33,063 bases of DNA. Origin: Oscillospiraceae bacterium (GTDB taxonomy: Bacteria > Bacillota > Clostridia > Oscillospirales > Ruminococcaceae). The position numbers and the translations under genes were made by a program. Positions 31,073 to 33,063 of the stretch are shown piece by piece. The stretch is from assembly GCA_012729855.1 (NCBI GenBank), contig JAAYCI010000020.1:1-33063 (forward strand), written 5' to 3'. The notes beneath the pieces were generated by a model that ran no database searches, had not been told where the DNA came from, and saw nothing but the letters and a program-made list of their open reading frames with translations. How positions within the stretch are numbered: the stretch's first letter is position 1; each line of letters starts with the position of its first letter.

Positions 31073-32203
31073 ATGAGAAAGGCCTTTATTTGCCCCACTA
31101 AATACGTGCAGGGGGAAGACGAGCTGCTGAACCTGGGCTACTTTGTAGGCACCTTTGGCAAATCGGCCCTGCTGATTGCCCACCCCGACGACGTGGCCCG
31201 CGTGAAGGGCAAGCTGGACGCCACTGCCCAAAAGTTTGGCGTGACCTTTGTGGAAAGCGGCTTCCGCGGCGAGTGCAGCCGCCAGGAGGTGGCCCGCCTG
31301 CAGGCCGTGGCCAAGGAGAACCGCTGCGACTGCACCATTGGCCTGGGCGGCGGCAAAGCCATTGACACCGCCAAGTGCGTGGCCGAGGGCGAGGCGCTCA
31401 TCATTGTGCCCACCATCGCCGCCACCGACGCCCCCACCAGCCACTCGGCCGTGCTGTACACCGAGGACGGCGCGTTCGACGACTACGCCTACTTCAAGCA
31501 GAGCCCCAGTGTGGTGCTGGTGGACACCACCGTCATCGCCAGCGCCCCGGTGCGGTTTCTGGTTTCGGGCATGGGCGACGCGCTGTCCACCTACTTCGAG
31601 GCCCGCGCCACGGCGGCGTCTTATTCCAACGTGAACGCCGGGCTGCCCTGCGGCGCCCGCGAGGGCGTGGCCCCGCCGGCCAAGGGCACCAAAACCGCCC
31701 TGGCCCTGGCCACCCTGTGCTACGAGACCCTGCTGAGCGACGGCGTGAAAGCCAAAGCGGCGAATGAATGCCACAAGGTATCCCCGGCGCTGGAGAACAT
31801 CATCGAGGCCAACATTCTGCTTTCCGGGCTGGGCTTTGAGAGCGGCGGCCTGGCTGGCGCGCACGCCATCCACGACGGCCTGACCATACTGGAGGAGACC
31901 CACCACTATTTCCACGGCGAGAAGGTGGCCTTTGGCACGCTGTGCCAGCTGGTGCTGGAAAATGCCGACATGGCGGAGATTGAAGAAGTGCTGGACTTTT
32001 GCGTAACCGTGGGCCTGCCCGTTTGCTTTGAGGATCTGGGCGTTATGAGCATCACCGACGCGCAGCTGGCCGAGGTGGCCGAAAAGGCCTGCATCCCCGA
32101 GGAATCGGTGCACGCCATGCCCTTCCCGGTAACGCCCGACATGGTGGCCGCGGCCATCGTGGTGGCCGACAACCTGGGCAAGCAATACAAAAAAGGGGTC
32201 TGA
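31073..32203 (+). CDS. gldA: Glycerol dehydrogenase
   Basis: 376 residues of the iron/zinc-dependent alcohol dehydrogenase class. GLGGGKAIDTAK (90-101) binds NAD; metal ligands are Asp169 (GMGDALS), a His in GAHAIHDG (264-267) and His281 (HYFHGEKVAFG). It oxidises glycerol to dihydroxyacetone, which the next gene's product would phosphorylate. AAAGGAGG lies just upstream of ATG 31073. The 6-nt gap to dhaK indicates an operon. Length is near the family norm of about 365-370; the extra residues are around 188-205 (VNAGLPCGAREGVAPPAKG). Confidence 0.95.
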   Translation: MRKAFICPTKYVQGEDELLNLGYFVGTFGKSALLIAHPDDVARVKGKLDATAQKFGVTFVESGFRGECSRQEVARLQAVAKENRCDCTIGLGGGKAIDTAKCVAEGEALIIVPTIAATDAPTSHSAVLYTEDGAFDDYAYFKQSPSVVLVDTTVIASAPVRFLVSGMGDALSTYFEARATAASYSNVNAGLPCGAREGVAPPAKGTKTALALATLCYETLLSDGVKAKAANECHKVSPALENIIEANILLSGLGFESGGLAGAHAIHDGLTILEETHHYFHGEKVAFGTLCQLVLENADMAEIEEVLDFCVTVGLPVCFEDLGVMSITDAQLAEVAEKACIPEESVHAMPFPVTPDMVAAAIVVADNLGKQYKKGV

Positions 32204-32209
32204 TCAGCC

Positions 32210-32941
32210 ATGAAAAAAATCATCAACCGGCCCGAGGACGTTGTGAATGAGATGCTGGGCGGCATTGTGCTGGCCCACCCCGAGCTGGAGCTGGACAGCA
32301 AGTACCGGGTCGTCCGCAAAAAGGCGCTGAACAAAGGCAAGGTGAGCCTGATAAGCGGCGGCGGCAGCGGGCACGAGCCTGCCCATGCCGGCTTCATTGG
32401 CACCGGCATGCTGGACGCCGCCGTTTGCGGCGACGTGTTCGCCTCGCCCTCGCAGATACAGGTGTACCAGGCCATCAAAGATACCGCGTCCGACAAGGGC
32501 ACCCTGCTCATCATCAAGAACTACAGCGGCGACATGATGAACTTCTCCAACGCCGCCGCCCTGGCTAGGGAAGACGGCCTGAACGTGGACTTTGTGAAGG
32601 TAGACGACGACATTGCCGTGCAGGACAGCCTGTATACCGTGGGCCAGCGCGGCGTGGCCGGCACCGTGTTTGTGCACAAGATTGCCGGCGCGGCCGCCGA
32701 GCAGGGCAAAAGCCTGGCCGAGGTGAAGGCCGTGGCCGAAAAAGTGGTGGCCAACGTGCGCAGCATTGGCTTTGCGCTTACCAGCTGCACGGTGCCCGCC
32801 AAGGGCGAGCCCACCTTTGAGCTGGGCCGGGACGAGATCGAGTACGGCGTGGGCATCCACGGTGAGCCGGGCATTTTGCGCGAGAGCGTGCTGGACGCCC
32901 AGGAACTGGCCGCCCGCATGGTGCTGTCCCTGTGCAACTGA
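32210..32941 (+). CDS. dhaK: Dihydroxyacetone kinase subunit DhaK, C-terminally truncated
   Basis: 243 residues, against about 330 for complete DhaK. The active-site elements are all present: SGGGSGHEPAHAGF with His55, NYSGDMMNF with Asp108, and GVGIHGEPG with His217, the residue that covalently binds dihydroxyacetone. After AARMVLSLCN the frame ends, so about 90 residues of the second domain are missing; neither other frame continues DhaK sequence. No dhaL or dhaM follows before the window ends. It may be a non-functional remnant, or an altered protein that binds but cannot pass on its substrate. The start at 32210 has only a weak GGGG-type ribosome binding site. Confidence 0.88.
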   Translation: MKKIINRPEDVVNEMLGGIVLAHPELELDSKYRVVRKKALNKGKVSLISGGGSGHEPAHAGFIGTGMLDAAVCGDVFASPSQIQVYQAIKDTASDKGTLLIIKNYSGDMMNFSNAAALAREDGLNVDFVKVDDDIAVQDSLYTVGQRGVAGTVFVHKIAGAAAEQGKSLAEVKAVAEKVVANVRSIGFALTSCTVPAKGEPTFELGRDEIEYGVGIHGEPGILRESVLDAQELAARMVLSLCN

Positions 32942-32992
32942 GCTGCCCCCGTTTTTTGTACCAATCACAATGTTAGTGCGGAACCTATCCCT

Positions 32993-33037
32993 GAGCGGCA
33001 ACCGAAGTGGAGCGTAGCGAAACAGAGGTTGCCGCTC
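32993..33037. repeat. 11-bp inverted repeat after the truncated dhaK
   Basis: GAGCGGCAACC (32993-33003) and GGTTGCCGCTC (33027-33037) flank a 23-nt GC-rich core. It lies 52 nt after the dhaK stop and is followed by CGTTTTC. It may be a terminator-like or repeat element. The region 32942-33063 shows no gene. Confidence 0.5.
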
Positions 33038-33063
33038 GGTCGTTTTCAGGCCGATATCGGCAC

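Overview
The window looks like chromosomal DNA of a GC-rich, anaerobic, spore-forming-lineage Firmicute (class Clostridia, most like the Oscillospiraceae/Ruminococcaceae). The evidence is a Spo0A gene with nearly intact DNA-binding domain motifs, strong AGGAGG ribosome binding sites, sigma-A promoters, a Firmicute-type rpmG-secE-nusG-rplK-rplA-rplJ-rplL order, secreted Big_2 proteins, and glycerol/dihydroxyacetone genes under a PocR/AraC regulator. This placement is inferred from gene content only.

Layout: 1-232 is a structured non-coding stretch. 233-2827 holds a SEDS-family membrane protein, a pseudopilin-like protein and spo0A. 3086-5846 holds an iron-sulfur-type flavoprotein, an M23 peptidase with an internal start signal, an SDR oxidoreductase and a DUF3842-type protein. 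5847-6214 is a hairpin-rich leader ahead of a five-gene peptide/nickel-type ABC transporter operon (6215-11458). A tRNA-Gly(CCC)-like gene with its own promoter and terminator follows (11570-11642), then a possible gene remnant.

11994-18591 is a six-gene minus-strand operon, in transcription order: lactonase-like metallo-beta-lactamase-fold (MBL) hydrolase, ThDP-dependent enzyme, TRAP small permease, TRAP large permease, second lactonase-like hydrolase, TRAP binding lipoprotein. A PucR-type regulator (18867-20123) is transcribed divergently. This looks like a self-contained uptake-and-breakdown system for an organic acid or lactone of unknown identity, and is the best candidate here for an undescribed pathway.

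20355-22236 holds a 5'-truncated copy and an intact copy of a secreted Big_2 protein. 22306-25987 is the ribosomal/transcription cluster on the minus strand, with an L10 leader and attenuator before rplJ. rpoBC do not follow rplL. 26248-28908 holds an unknown anchored protein, a PAP2 phosphatase and an RlmL-like rRNA methyltransferase. 28999-29655 encodes a protein built of seven 18-residue repeats. 29800-32941 holds a PocR/AraC regulator divergent from glycerol dehydrogenase and a DhaK that stops about 90 residues short. The last 120 bases are non-coding with an inverted repeat.

A structured dispersed element occurs twice (53-114 and 25658-25717, opposite strands). Differences between the copies preserve base pairing.
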